Below are positions 1-7,732 of a stretch of DNA of 64,000 bases, piece after piece (the first letter of the stretch is position 1; every line of letters starts with the position of its first letter). Both the position numbers and the translations under genes were made by a program. The stretch lies in contig JAUIBL010000009.1 of the NCBI GenBank assembly GCA_030428355.1, positions 1-64,000 on the forward strand. The letters run 5' to 3'. This DNA comes from Alphaproteobacteria bacterium. GTDB lineage: Bacteria > Pseudomonadota > Alphaproteobacteria > Rhodobacterales > Rhodobacteraceae. Below the pieces are notes generated by a model that ran no database searches, was not told where the DNA came from, and saw only the letters and a list, made by a program, of their open reading frames with translations.

Positions 1-44
1 AGGGCGGCAATCTGTTCCGCCTCCAACTGAGCGATAAGATCCAT
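1..44 (-). CDS. rplS: 50S ribosomal protein L19, N-terminal fragment
   Basis: Only the first 14 codons lie in the window; the gene runs off the left edge. The peptide MDLIAQLEAEQIAA matches the usual alphaproteobacterial L19 N-terminus. L19 sits at the 30S-50S interface of the ribosome. The ATG is at 42-44 on the minus strand and is preceded by a good AGGAGA ribosome binding site. Position after trmD is the classic rpsP-rimM-trmD-rplS order, which supports the call. The 278-base gap to trmD (45-322) holds no convincing gene, so rplS probably has its own promoter or a processed leader. Confidence 0.85.
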   Translation of the reverse strand, partial: MDLIAQLEAEQIAA

Positions 45-64
45 CGCTTCTCTCCTAAAACTGC

Positions 65-81
65 TTGCGGTTGCTCCGCAA
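65..81 (-). other. small hairpin in the rplS leader
   Basis: TTGCGG (65-70) and CCGCAA (76-81) form a 6-bp stem with a 5-base loop. It lies about 8 bases upstream of the L19 Shine-Dalgarno sequence. It may be a leader structure affecting L19 translation, but nothing beyond the pairing supports this. Confidence 0.3.
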
Positions 82-322
82 AGGTCTGCGCGTCCTCAGA
101 GCTCTTGGTCTTCGTCCGGGTCCGCATCTGCGCCCGCCAGAGATCAGGTCGTCTTTGTCTTGTCACATCCGGGACGGGTGCGGTTGGGCCTTGCGCGAAG
201 AACACACGGAATCACCACACCGGGCTGACACCCGGAACACGCGCCGTAAACCAGAAGAGCTTGGGTAAATCAAGTGTGGATCGGACCTGTGTGACATGGG
301 CATACCGCCTGTGTCGGGACGG

Positions 323-1135
323 TCAGTCGCTTTTGTTTCGCGCCCTGTGGGCGCTCCAGAGATCCGGGCGGCGGTTGCGTGTCAATTCTTCGGATTGCGA
401 GCGCCGCCACTTGGCGATTTCGCCGTGATGGCCGGACATCAGAACCGACGGGATCTCCATCCCGCGCCATTCGGCCGGGCGCGTGTATTGCGGATGCTCC
501 AGCAGACCGTCGGAAAAGCTTTCCTCTTCGGTCGAAGCCTCGTTGCCCAGCACGCCCGGCAACAGTCGCACCGTGGCGTCGATCAGCGACTGAGCCGCGA
601 TCTCGCCCCCGGTCAGAACAAAATCGCCAAGGCTGACTTCGACCATGTTGTAGTGGTCGATGACACGTTGATCGAGGCCCTCGAACCGTCCGCAGATCAG
701 CGTCATGCCCGGCCCTGTTGCCAGCGATCTGGCCATATTCTGCGTCATGGGTCGTCCGCGGGGACTGAGATAGATCAGCGGAGCCGAGGGCGCGATGCGT
801 GTCCGCGCGTCGTCGATGGCCGCTGCCATGACATCCGGGCGCAGGACCATGCCTGCGCCACCGCCGGCCGGGGTGTCGTCGACATTGCGATGCTTGCCCT
901 CGCCGAACTGGCGCAAAGGGACGGTTTCCAACTGCCAAAGCCCGTCCTTGAGCGCGCGTCCCGTCAGCGACAGACCCAGGATGCCGGGAAAGGCCTCGGG
1001 CAGAAGAGTGATCACCTGTGCTTTCCACACCCGGACCAGTTCCGGGGTCGGATCCATCAGCTCGCGCGGTTTCAGTGACGGCCGGATGGCCTTGCGACCA
1101 TGGGATCTGTTTGGGGGTGTATTCGGATCGTCCAT
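323..1135 (-). CDS. trmD: tRNA (guanine-N1)-methyltransferase TrmD
   Basis: SAM-dependent methylation of G37 in tRNAs reading CNN-type codons, which prevents +1 frameshifting. The 270-residue product carries the SPOUT-knot hallmarks of TrmD: GEGKHRNVDDTPAGGGAGM, YLSPRGRPMTQ, LICGRFEGLDQRV and LTGGEIAAQSLIDA. The chosen ATG (1133-1135) has AAGG about 8 bases upstream and begins MDDPNTPP; a second ATG at 1057 (MDPTPELV) would remove a basic N-terminal extension. The reading frame stays open further upstream, but that part is low-complexity shadow sequence. It is the penultimate gene of the translation block, followed by rplS. Confidence 0.95.
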   Translation of the reverse strand: MDDPNTPPNRSHGRKAIRPSLKPRELMDPTPELVRVWKAQVITLLPEAFPGILGLSLTGRALKDGLWQLETVPLRQFGEGKHRNVDDTPAGGGAGMVLRPDVMAAAIDDARTRIAPSAPLIYLSPRGRPMTQNMARSLATGPGMTLICGRFEGLDQRVIDHYNMVEVSLGDFVLTGGEIAAQSLIDATVRLLPGVLGNEASTEEESFSDGLLEHPQYTRPAEWRGMEIPSVLMSGHHGEIAKWRRSQSEELTRNRRPDLWSAHRARNKSD

Positions 1136-1194
1136 TCTGCAGCCTTTCGGTGACGGAACAGGCTTTAGTCGGTCACCGGCGGAAAGACCACAGG

Positions 1195-1743
1195 TCAGAC
1201 AGAGGCCGGCACCGCCAGCGCATCGCGCATCGCCAGCATTGCGTCGGGAGCGGCAAAAAAGCCCGAAAGCGCGGCGGCTTCGGCAGGGCTTGCGCGCATC
1301 AGGCGTTCGACGAGCCATAGCTCGCGCAGTTGGTCGTCTGTCAGGTCGGAGAGATCCGTGTTGTCCCATCGGGCGATGATTTGCGACAGAACCATCGCGA
1401 TCTGATCTGTGTCTGTCATGAAGCCCGGTGGCGGCGCGTTGGGTGCCAAAAGCCTGTGCATCTGCACGCGCAGGGCAATCGGGTCGGGGGCCATGAGCCT
1501 GAGCCGTGCCAGAGCCGACGCGACCAGCAGTGAGGGGTAGGTTTTGTCCGAAGCTTTGTCGATCAGCGCGGCCGGTCCGATCTGCGGAAATATGGAGACC
1601 GTTGCCGCCGCCACGCTGAGTGCACCAAAGACACCCAGAACCATGAACGCAACGGATACGGCCATTTCCTGCAGGGTGATGGCAACCACGCCCGGCGACA
1701 GGGCTGCCATGGTTAACACTATTCGACGCTTTACCCGATCCAC
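1195..1743 (-). CDS. hypothetical protein with one N-terminal membrane segment
   Basis: An uncharacterised 182-residue protein between the sulfotransferase and trmD genes. It has a basic N-terminus (MDRVKRR) followed by a hydrophobic stretch at about residues 27-52, so it is probably anchored in the inner membrane. The rest looks soluble and helical, rich in Ala, Leu and Asp. The start used is a GTG at 1741-1743 with AAGGGGC upstream; an ATG at 1710 is possible. I recognise no catalytic motif or family. Same strand and spacing as its neighbours, so probably co-transcribed with rimM and trmD. Confidence 0.6.
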   Translation of the reverse strand: MDRVKRRIVLTMAALSPGVVAITLQEMAVSVAFMVLGVFGALSVAAATVSIFPQIGPAALIDKASDKTYPSLLVASALARLRLMAPDPIALRVQMHRLLAPNAPPPGFMTDTDQIAMVLSQIIARWDNTDLSDLTDDQLRELWLVERLMRASPAEAAALSGFFAAPDAMLAMRDALAVPASV

Positions 1744-1850
1744 AACACGCTGCCCCTTATGCGATCCTTGTGGAATACCTCTCGGGAATGGCGGTTTATT
1801 GCTTGAGTCCGGGCAAGCAAAGGGTGATTTCGCGACAAAATCGCGGCAGT

Positions 1851-2651
1851 CTAGGTATCTGCGTTTTGGGCCATGCGCCGCAGGATGCGTTTGGTCTCCT
1901 GGATGTCCTTGTCAGACAGGGTACTGCGGTTGAGGGCAAGAAAAACGTCAGGCAGCCCCATATCCGGCTGAACATTCTCCGGCGGAAGCACAGCCAGTTC
2001 TGAACGATCCAGCTCTGTCACTTCCAGAAGCGCCAGCAGCGGATCGAGAGGCCCCAGAGGCAGATCGGCCGCGTCTTCCAGAAGAAACGACGTCACCCGC
2101 GCAGGCGCGACATCAAGCGCGATTTCCTCGAGAATGTCGTCAAGGCTGCGCACGTCGTCGAATTGCCGGCTGTAGGTTGCAAAATCGTCGGTCAGCCGGG
2201 TGCTGCGCAGGTTTTGCCACCAGGTGCTGCGCAGCCACGCATCGCGGGTGCGGGTGGAGAAATAGAACGTCAGATCGGTCTCCGGGCCGAACCGCCTCAA
2301 TGCCGTGTCCGCCAGGCATTTCATCACCAGCCCGGAGCTGTCATAACATTCCAGACCATGTCGACCCGGCATGTGACCGGACAGATCCTCGGAGGACATC
2401 ACGATGGGGCGCGGATCGTCCGTGTCGAGTGTCGAGAAGAAAGTCGCGGCCGCCCGGGCGACCTGTGACAGTGTCTTTTTCCTTGGGTCGATGGAAAAGG
2501 CGCGGGCACATTCCGTCAGAGGTTCGAACGCATCCTTGAGATAGATGCGCAGATGCGGGGCCAAGCGGTCTGCGTTGGCACGCAACATCGCCTGAACGCT
2601 GGTTGTGCCCGTTTTGTGAAATCCTGCATGAATGACGATCCGTGTCGTCAC
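1851..2651 (-). CDS. sulfotransferase-like P-loop protein
   Basis: A 266-residue protein beginning with beta-strand [15 protein letters not shown] at residues 4-18. HKTGTTS is the 5'-phosphosulfate (PAPS) binding loop of the sulfotransferase superfamily. A SSEDLSGH segment near residue 95 and [17 protein letters not shown] near residues 150-170 fit the 3'-phosphate binding region. Such proteins move sulfuryl groups from PAPS to glycans or other acceptors; the acceptor here cannot be read. Its ATG overlaps the rimM stop by 4 bases (ATGA), so it is translationally coupled to a ribosome-maturation gene, an unusual position for this family. Confidence 0.8.
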   Translation of the reverse strand: MTTRIVIHAGFHKTGTTSVQAMLRANADRLAPHLRIYLKDAFEPLTECARAFSIDPRKKTLSQVARAAATFFSTLDTDDPRPIVMSSEDLSGHMPGRHGLECYDSSGLVMKCLADTALRRFGPETDLTFYFSTRTRDAWLRSTWWQNLRSTRLTDDFATYSRQFDDVRSLDDILEEIALDVAPARVTSFLLEDAADLPLGPLDPLLALLEVTELDRSELAVLPPENVQPDMGLPDVFLALNRSTLSDKDIQETKRILRRMAQNADT

Positions 2652-3172
2652 GAAAACAGACCCTCGGGCGGGTCGGCCACGATACGACCCTGCGCAAGAT
2701 CCACCGTCGGAACCACCGCCTTGGTGAAAGGGAGCAGGACGGTCTGCTTCTGTCCGGGCGCGCGCAGTTCGAGCAGGTCGTCAGCGCCGTTGTTGATCAC
2801 GGCCATCACCTTGCCCAAGGGGGCACCGCCGGTATCCGTGACCTCAAGCCCGATCAGGTCGGCGTGGTAGAACTCGTCATCCGGCAGTGACGGAAGCCGG
2901 TCGCGCGGGACGAAAAGCTGGACGCCGCGCAGGGCATCCGCCTCTTCCTTGGTGGACACGCCGGACAGCCGCGCGGCCAGACCGTTCTTGATCTGGCGGG
3001 TGATCTTGACGGTAAAGCTGCGCGCCCCGTCTTCCGTGGTGAGCGGAGCGTATGTCGCAATATCCTCGGGGATAGCGGTAAAGCTTTTCAGACGCACTTC
3101 GCCCCTGACCCCAAAGGCCCCGGCAATCGCGCCGACACAGACTTTTTCACTCACGGATGTGCTCCCGGTCAT
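2648..3172 (-). CDS. rimM: 16S rRNA processing protein RimM
   Basis: Ribosome maturation factor that binds S19 and assists assembly of the 30S head domain. The N-terminal RimM domain starts [22 protein letters not shown] (seen as [14 protein letters not shown] at residues 11-24). A C-terminal PRC-barrel follows, with DLIGLEV and [18 protein letters not shown]. The length of 174 residues is normal. It lies between a MipA-like gene and the sulfotransferase gene and is coupled to the latter by an ATGA overlap. The rpsP-rimM-trmD-rplS gene order is conserved in bacteria, but here it is interrupted by three extra genes. Confidence 0.95.
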   Translation of the reverse strand: MTGSTSVSEKVCVGAIAGAFGVRGEVRLKSFTAIPEDIATYAPLTTEDGARSFTVKITRQIKNGLAARLSGVSTKEEADALRGVQLFVPRDRLPSLPDDEFYHADLIGLEVTDTGGAPLGKVMAVINNGADDLLELRAPGQKQTVLLPFTKAVVPTVDLAQGRIVADPPEGLFS

Positions 3173-3223
3173 ATTGACCGTCTGGATAGACCAGACTGCC
3201 CGTCCGAGGCAATTGCCAGCAGG

Positions 3224-4039
3224 TCAGCCGCCGATGCTGAACACGCGCGTCACGCCAAAGCGGACGCCCCATTGTTCGTCAGAGCCTTGCTTGACGATAG
3301 GGCTGTCGGCGGCGTCATCAGTGAATTTTTCATAGGTGACGGCCCCTTCAAGGCCCCAGACATCGTTGATCTGGTAGCGCGCGCCGAATTCGACACCGGC
3401 CGAAACCATACCGCCATCCGGATCATAGGCGGACAAGGCTGCGCTGGATTCAGCCGGGGTGATGCCGAAATAGGTGTCGCTGTAGGCGTCATCGCCGAAG
3501 AACAGGCGCGGCCCCATCGACAGGCGCAAACGGTCCGTCGGGCGCAGGATCACGTCCGCGCCGACCTCGCCGACCCACCCTTCGTGGCCACCAAATCCGC
3601 GGCGCACTTCGCCGAAGGCGGCAAAATGCTCGGTGCCATAGCGCATGGACACACCCAGTTCGAGCGCAGCGTCGATGTCGTCGAGACCGGCCAATTCGCT
3701 GAAATCATCGGTCTTGCGCTCTTCGATGAAGCGGAACGAGCCGCCAAAGGTCAGACCCATACTGTCGGCCCAGGGATCGGGATTGCCGAATGTGCGGCCA
3801 CTGCGGAGGGCGAGGTAGTTGAAGCTGAAGCCAAGATCGGGGCCGATGGCATTGTCGTCCGAGCCGAAATACTCGGGCGTGCTTGCCACACCGCCGCGCA
3901 ACGTGAACATCAGTTGCGGTGCCGCCGGTGCCGGTGTCATCACGTCCGGCTGTGCAGTGGCCTGCACAGGCCCCGCAGCGTAGGCTGGCAGGGCAAGCAC
4001 AAGAGCAAAGCTGGATACGGTGGCAAGACGTGCGCGCAT
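3224..4039 (-). CDS. MipA/OmpV family outer membrane protein
   Basis: A 271-residue protein with an N-terminal Sec signal peptide (MRARLATVSSFALVLALPAYA). Alternating hydrophobic and polar residues of a small outer-membrane beta-barrel follow. LRGGVASTPEYFGSDDNAIGPDLGF and the C-terminal GVRFGVTRVFSIGG (aromatic/hydrophobic last strand) are typical of the MipA/OmpV scaffold family. The ATG at 4037-4039 has GAGGAG 8 bases upstream; codons further upstream are non-coding. MipA in E. coli bridges murein synthases and hydrolases, but most homologues are uncharacterised. Its place between rpsP and rimM is atypical. Confidence 0.85.
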   Translation of the reverse strand: MRARLATVSSFALVLALPAYAAGPVQATAQPDVMTPAPAAPQLMFTLRGGVASTPEYFGSDDNAIGPDLGFSFNYLALRSGRTFGNPDPWADSMGLTFGGSFRFIEERKTDDFSELAGLDDIDAALELGVSMRYGTEHFAAFGEVRRGFGGHEGWVGEVGADVILRPTDRLRLSMGPRLFFGDDAYSDTYFGITPAESSAALSAYDPDGGMVSAGVEFGARYQINDVWGLEGAVTYEKFTDDAADSPIVKQGSDEQWGVRFGVTRVFSIGG

Positions 4040-4205
4040 GGCGAGAGGCTCCTCATGGGGTGCGTATGGGTTGTCACTCACATGGCGCAGCAAGGACGGA
4101 CCGTCAAGCAACGGACCGGTGATTGCGCGAAATGCACCCGGTGTGTCGCTTGGCTGTCGCGTGTGTGGATGTGTGGGAAAGATCTGCGCTGCGGCAGGAA
4201 GGGGG

Positions 4206-4234
4206 GCAGATGACCGGGTGGGCCGGCCATCTGC
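4206..4234 (-). terminator. stem-loop downstream of rpsP
   Basis: GCAGATG (4206-4212) pairs with CATCTGC (4228-4234), extended inside by CCGG/CCGG after one mismatch. It lies 16 bases past the rpsP stop on the minus strand. No U-run follows, so it may stabilise the rpsP mRNA end or act as a weak or Rho-assisted stop. Confidence 0.4.
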
Positions 4235-4249
4235 GAAGGCAGTCCGCGA

Positions 4250-4639
4250 TTATTCCGCGGTTGCCTCTTCTGCGGCCGGTGCGGCGTCGGCTTCTGCGGC
4301 TTCGGCTGCCTTGGCAGCTTTTGCGTCAGCACGTTCCTGAGCGGCTTTGCCCGGTACGGCTTTCTTCGGGTTGTTGCGGACTTTCTTTTCGACAACGCCA
4401 GCCGCTTCGAGGAAGCGTGCCACGCGGTCGGTGGCCTGTGCGCCCTGGCTCATCCAGTACTGGATGCGCTCGACGTCCATTTTCACGCGCTCTTCGCTGT
4501 CTTTCGGCAGGAGCGGGTTGTAAGTGCCCAGCTTCTCGATGAAGCGGCCGTCGCGCGGCATGCGGCTGTCGGCGGCAACGATGCGGTAGAACGGGCGCTT
4601 TTTGGAACCGCCACGGGCGAGACGAATTTTGATAGCCAT
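4250..4639 (-). CDS. rpsP: 30S ribosomal protein S16
   Basis: Small-subunit protein needed for 16S rRNA folding. [21 protein letters not shown] and [19 protein letters not shown] are the standard S16 N-terminal segments. The 129-residue length includes an Ala/Glu/Lys-rich C-terminal tail of about 40 residues ([20 protein letters not shown]). Such a tail is common in alphaproteobacterial S16 and is not part of the conserved fold. A strong AGGAGA ribosome binding site precedes the ATG. It follows chorismate mutase by 39 bases and probably shares its transcript. Confidence 0.97.
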   Translation of the reverse strand: MAIKIRLARGGSKKRPFYRIVAADSRMPRDGRFIEKLGTYNPLLPKDSEERVKMDVERIQYWMSQGAQATDRVARFLEAAGVVEKKVRNNPKKAVPGKAAQERADAKAAKAAEAAEADAAPAAEEATAE

Positions 4640-4678
4640 TGGTATTCTCCTAAGGGTCTGTTTGAACGGACAGGGCCG

Positions 4679-4978
4679 TCACGATTGCTTCTGTTTGTGG
4701 TGTTGGATGACTTCCTGAATGATGAAATTCAGGAATTTCTTGGCGAACTCAGGGTCAAGGTCTGCCTGGGTCGCAAGCTCTTCGAGCCGCGCGATCTGGG
4801 TCGCTTCGCGCGCGGGGTCTGAGGGCGGGAGGTCGTGCTGTGCCTTGAGCACGCCCACGGCCTGCGTGTGCTTGAACCGCTCGGCCAGCGTGAACACGAG
4901 GATCGCGTCCAGCCGGTCGATGCTTTCACGGTGACCCTTGAGCAGTTCTGCGGCGCGGGTCACGGGATCGGTTGTCAT
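4679..4978 (-). CDS. chorismate mutase, AroQ type
   Basis: A stand-alone 99-residue AroQ-class chorismate mutase, which converts chorismate to prephenate for Phe and Tyr synthesis. It is all helical, with HRESIDRLDAILVFTLAERF at residues 16-35 and VGVLKAQHDLPPSDPARE at about 41-58. The spaced Arg, Asp and Lys residues are those that bind the substrate in this family. The start at 4976-4978 follows the stop of acetyltransferase A after 1 base (TGA-C-ATG). No fused dehydratase or ACT domain is present. Association with ffh and rpsP is seen in many Rhodobacterales. Confidence 0.88.
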   Translation of the reverse strand: MTTDPVTRAAELLKGHRESIDRLDAILVFTLAERFKHTQAVGVLKAQHDLPPSDPAREATQIARLEELATQADLDPEFAKKFLNFIIQEVIQHHKQKQS

Positions 4979-4979
4979 G

Positions 4980-5585
4980 TCAGTCAATGGCCCAGCCTTT
5001 CGGTTTGAACAGAGGGTCCTGGTAGTGCGCGATTTCCATGTCGATGCCATGGCCCAACTGGGTGCCGCGCAGGGCGTCCGGGGCCGGGTGCCGATAGCAG
5101 ACATCGTTGCCATCGACCGTCGGCGCAGCATGGTCCCTCTTCGCGCCAAGGCGTTCAGCCAGACGGATGCTGTCGAGGTTCTTGGGGTCAAGATAGCTGA
5201 CGGCGGTGTCCCAGCCTTTCTCGTCGTAGAAATACCGGCGCACGCGATGGGTCGCTTCCAGTGCAAAGCCCTTGCCCGCGCGGTCCGGCCAGATGATCCA
5301 CGCGATTTCGCGCTCGGGCCATTTCGCCGGGAACCAGCCACCGGCCATGCCGACGGTTTCGTCGGTCTCCTTGAGGTGCACCATCCACATGCCGAAGCCC
5401 CGGATTTCCCAATGGCCGATCTCGGCGGCATAGAGCATCCACGCTTCGTAGCTGTTGAGCGGGCCGCCCATGAAGCGGGACCGGTACGAGGCGAAGGTGG
5501 CCTTGAAATCGGGATAGTCCTCGGCCTTGGGGCTGCGCAGGACAAGCCGTTTGGTTTCCAGAATGGGGATGTCGCGATGGCCCAT
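4980..5585 (-). CDS. GNAT acetyltransferase, RimJ/RimL type (array member 5)
   Basis: A 201-residue N-acetyltransferase of the Acetyltransf_3 class. It opens PILETKRLVLRSPKAEDYPDF, the usual first strand and helix. VGMAGGWFPAKWPEREIAWIIWPDRAGKGFALEAT carries the acetyl-CoA pyrophosphate loop (RAGKGFA), and SYLDPKNLDSIRLAERLGAK is the C-terminal acetyl-CoA helix. Substrates of this class include ribosomal protein N-termini, aminoglycosides and small metabolites; this one cannot be assigned. The ATG overlaps the preceding stop by one base (TGATG). It is the last of five related genes in a row. Confidence 0.88.
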   Translation of the reverse strand: MGHRDIPILETKRLVLRSPKAEDYPDFKATFASYRSRFMGGPLNSYEAWMLYAAEIGHWEIRGFGMWMVHLKETDETVGMAGGWFPAKWPEREIAWIIWPDRAGKGFALEATHRVRRYFYDEKGWDTAVSYLDPKNLDSIRLAERLGAKRDHAAPTVDGNDVCYRHPAPDALRGTQLGHGIDMEIAHYQDPLFKPKGWAID

Positions 5586-6160
5586 CAGAGCACCTCCGTC
5601 AGGCTGTAGCGATAGACCAGCGTGATCTCGCCCTCTTCGACGATCTCGCCATCGGCTTCCGCGCCCAACCGTTCGGCAAGGGCAATGGAGCGGGTGTTCG
5701 CCGGGTCGATATAGCTGACCAGCGTCGTCCATTTCAGAACATCCGTCGCAAAGTCGAGAACGCAGCGACCTGCCTCGTAAGCGATGCTTTGACCTTCGGC
5801 TTTGGCATCGAGCAGGAAGCCAAGTTCCGGCTCAAGGTCACCAGGTTCGAATCCGATCAGGACAAAGCCCAGCACGTCACCGGTTTGTGCGTCCTCGAGC
5901 GTCCAACCGCCATGCCCGTGCAGCATCCAGCCCGAAGAAAGCTGTACAAACTCGCGCCATGCATCGGCACGGGTCATCGGACCACCGATGCCAAGGCCAC
6001 GTTCGGTGCAGGCGATGTCTGCAAGGCAGTCGAAGTCACTGACGCGCGGGGCACGCAGAACAAGACGGTCCGTCCGCAGGACAGGCACCTGTTCGGAAAG
6101 CTGCGCGGCGATGGACGCAGCTACCCCGGTTGATGCAGTTTCGCAGCCCATGCGCATCAT
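5585..6160 (-). CDS. GNAT acetyltransferase, RimJ/RimL type (array member 4)
   Basis: A 191-residue member of the array with about 20 extra N-terminal residues before VPVLRTDRLVLRAPRVSDFD. The loop reads AKAEGQSIAYEAG, so the usual GxGxA of the acetyl-CoA site is altered (EGQSIA). SYIDPANTRSIALAERLGAE is intact. The alteration could affect cofactor binding or reflect functional drift. The start overlaps the stop of member 3 in an ATGA. Two adjacent ATGs (6160 and 6157) give an uncertainty of one residue. Confidence 0.85.
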   Translation of the reverse strand: MMRMGCETASTGVAASIAAQLSEQVPVLRTDRLVLRAPRVSDFDCLADIACTERGLGIGGPMTRADAWREFVQLSSGWMLHGHGGWTLEDAQTGDVLGFVLIGFEPGDLEPELGFLLDAKAEGQSIAYEAGRCVLDFATDVLKWTTLVSYIDPANTRSIALAERLGAEADGEIVEEGEITLVYRYSLTEVL

Positions 6161-6675
6161 GCCGCCGCCTCCATTCTCGGGTGGCGGTAGACAGTCGCCA
6201 CCTTGTCGCGGAGCGTGATGTCCGGCTCGCGTACCGCGCCCATGCGCAGCGCCAAAGCCTGCGAGCGGGCGTTGTCCGGTGCGATGAAACTGGGCAGGTG
6301 GGTCAGCCCCAGATGTGTCGCGGCGGCCTGACGCGCGGCCATGGCGGCCTCATAGGCGATGCCTTTGCCTTCGTGTTCGGCGGTCACAGCATAGCCCAGT
6401 TCGGGCTCCGGCCAATCCATCGGGTGGAAGATACCGGCAAAGCCGATGAAGGTATCATCGCCCTTGAGCGTGATGTGCCATTGTCCATGGCCCCGCAGAT
6501 GCCACTGTCCAAGACCGATCATCAGCATGCGACCCACATCAAGCGGCTCCGCCGGGCCACCATTGTAGCGGCTCCGGGGGTCTTGGAAGTAGGCGCAGAG
6601 CGGCTCGAAATCCTGCATGCCGGGGGCGCGCAGGATCAGGCGTTCTGTCTCGATCACGGGAATCTCGAAACTCAT
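6157..6675 (-). CDS. GNAT acetyltransferase, RimJ/RimL type (array member 3)
   Basis: A 172-residue Acetyltransf_3 protein: IPVIETERLILRAPGMQDFE at the N-terminus, GFAGIFHPMDWPEPELGYAV in the core, and EHEGKGIAYEAAMAARQ as acetyl-CoA loop and helix. FIAPDNARSQALALRMGAV closes the fold. The WPEPELGY segment is nearly identical to WPEPEVGW in member 2, which points to duplication. ATGA overlaps join it to both neighbours. The substrate is unknown. Confidence 0.88.
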   Translation of the reverse strand: MSFEIPVIETERLILRAPGMQDFEPLCAYFQDPRSRYNGGPAEPLDVGRMLMIGLGQWHLRGHGQWHITLKGDDTFIGFAGIFHPMDWPEPELGYAVTAEHEGKGIAYEAAMAARQAAATHLGLTHLPSFIAPDNARSQALALRMGAVREPDITLRDKVATVYRHPRMEAAA

Positions 6676-7199
6676 GCCAGCGCCTCCGGTCCCGGATGGC
6701 GGTAGAGCATGTCTTCACCCATGTTGGGGTTGTCATAGGTCCGCTCGTAGACCGCGCCCATGCGTTCGGCCAGACGGATGGACCGCGTGTTGCCCGGAAC
6801 GATGTTCGAGGTCAGCGTCGTGAAGCCGAGGTTGTCGTATGCCCATTGCCGGGCACGGCAGGCGGCCTCGTAGGCGATGCCCTTGCCTTCGAAGCCATCG
6901 AAGACGACCCAGCCGACTTCGGGTTCCGGCCAACCCTCGGGGTTCCAGATGCCACTGATGCCCGCAGGTTTGCCGGTCGCCTTGTCCTCGATGATGAAAT
7001 AGCCGTAGCCGTGCCAGTGCCAGTGGCCCACATTGAGCGTGAACCAGCGCCACGAGTCGGAGCGGTTCGTGTAGCCGCCGAAGCCTTCAGCGCGGGTCTC
7101 GTCCATCAAAAACGCGATCATCGCTTCCGCGTCGGCCTTTTCAGGGCCGCGCAGGATCAGGCGATCGGTTTCAAGGACGGGCGCGTTGGTGAGGCTCAT
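6672..7199 (-). CDS. GNAT acetyltransferase, RimJ/RimL type (array member 2)
   Basis: A 175-residue acetyltransferase starting APVLETDRLILRGPEKADAE. It has GISGIWNPEGWPEPEVGWVV, then GFEGKGIAYEAACRARQWA (acetyl-CoA loop) and SNIVPGNTRSIRLAERMGAV. It is probably cytoplasmic, since no signal or membrane segment is seen. It overlaps member 1 and member 3 by 4 bases each. Similarity to member 3 over the central strand and the loop suggests these two are the closest pair. Confidence 0.88.
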   Translation of the reverse strand: MSLTNAPVLETDRLILRGPEKADAEAMIAFLMDETRAEGFGGYTNRSDSWRWFTLNVGHWHWHGYGYFIIEDKATGKPAGISGIWNPEGWPEPEVGWVVFDGFEGKGIAYEAACRARQWAYDNLGFTTLTSNIVPGNTRSIRLAERMGAVYERTYDNPNMGEDMLYRHPGPEALA

Positions 7200-7732
7200 G
7201 CGTAGGCCTCCGGGCTGCCGTCGACGTCCGGTCTGTGGCGGTAGACGACGGTTTCCTCGGGTGTCTCGCCGTCGGGCAAGGCTGCATCAGGGTCGTGGAC
7301 GGCTCCAAGCCGTTCCGCAAGTGCGATCGACCGTGTGTTCGCCGGGTCGATATAGGACACCAGGGTTTCGAAACCTTGGTCCCACGCCCAAAGCATGGCA
7401 CCCATCGCGGCTTCGAACGCGTAGCCTTTGCCTTCGGCGTGTTCGAGCAGCGTCCAACCCAGTTCGACCTCGGGGAAATGCGGCGGTTTCAGCAAACCGA
7501 CCTGACCGAGGAATTCACCCTCGGTTGTCTCGATTCCCCACGCGCCGTGGCCCATCAGGTCCCACATGGCGATCTCGGATGCCATCCAGCGCCAAGCCTG
7601 CTTGCGCGGGATCGGTCCGCCCATATGCACGGCACGCTCGGTCTCGAACAGATCACAGAGCTGTTCAAGGTCGGCCAGCGTGTGACCGCGCAGGCACAGA
7701 CGCGCCGTGGTTATGATCGGAGCAGCCGTCAC
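7196..7732 (-). CDS. GNAT acetyltransferase, RimJ/RimL type (array member 1)
   Basis: A 178-residue acetyltransferase, first of the five genes after ffh. It opens APIITTARLCLRGHTLADLE, with VELGWTLLEHAEGKGYAFEAAMGAM (acetyl-CoA loop) and SYIDPANTRSIALAERLGAV. The latter motif is shared almost letter for letter with member 4. The start codon is GTG at 7730-7732, directly abutting the ffh stop with no gap, so translation is likely coupled to ffh. The acyl acceptor is unknown. Confidence 0.86.
   Translation of the reverse strand: MTAAPIITTARLCLRGHTLADLEQLCDLFETERAVHMGGPIPRKQAWRWMASEIAMWDLMGHGAWGIETTEGEFLGQVGLLKPPHFPEVELGWTLLEHAEGKGYAFEAAMGAMLWAWDQGFETLVSYIDPANTRSIALAERLGAVHDPDAALPDGETPEETVVYRHRPDVDGSPEAYA

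Noticed and set aside
65-428. Two + strand frames opposite the trmD end and rplS leader
   Set aside because: No ribosome binding site, Arg-rich composition and overlap with trmD indicate non-coding.
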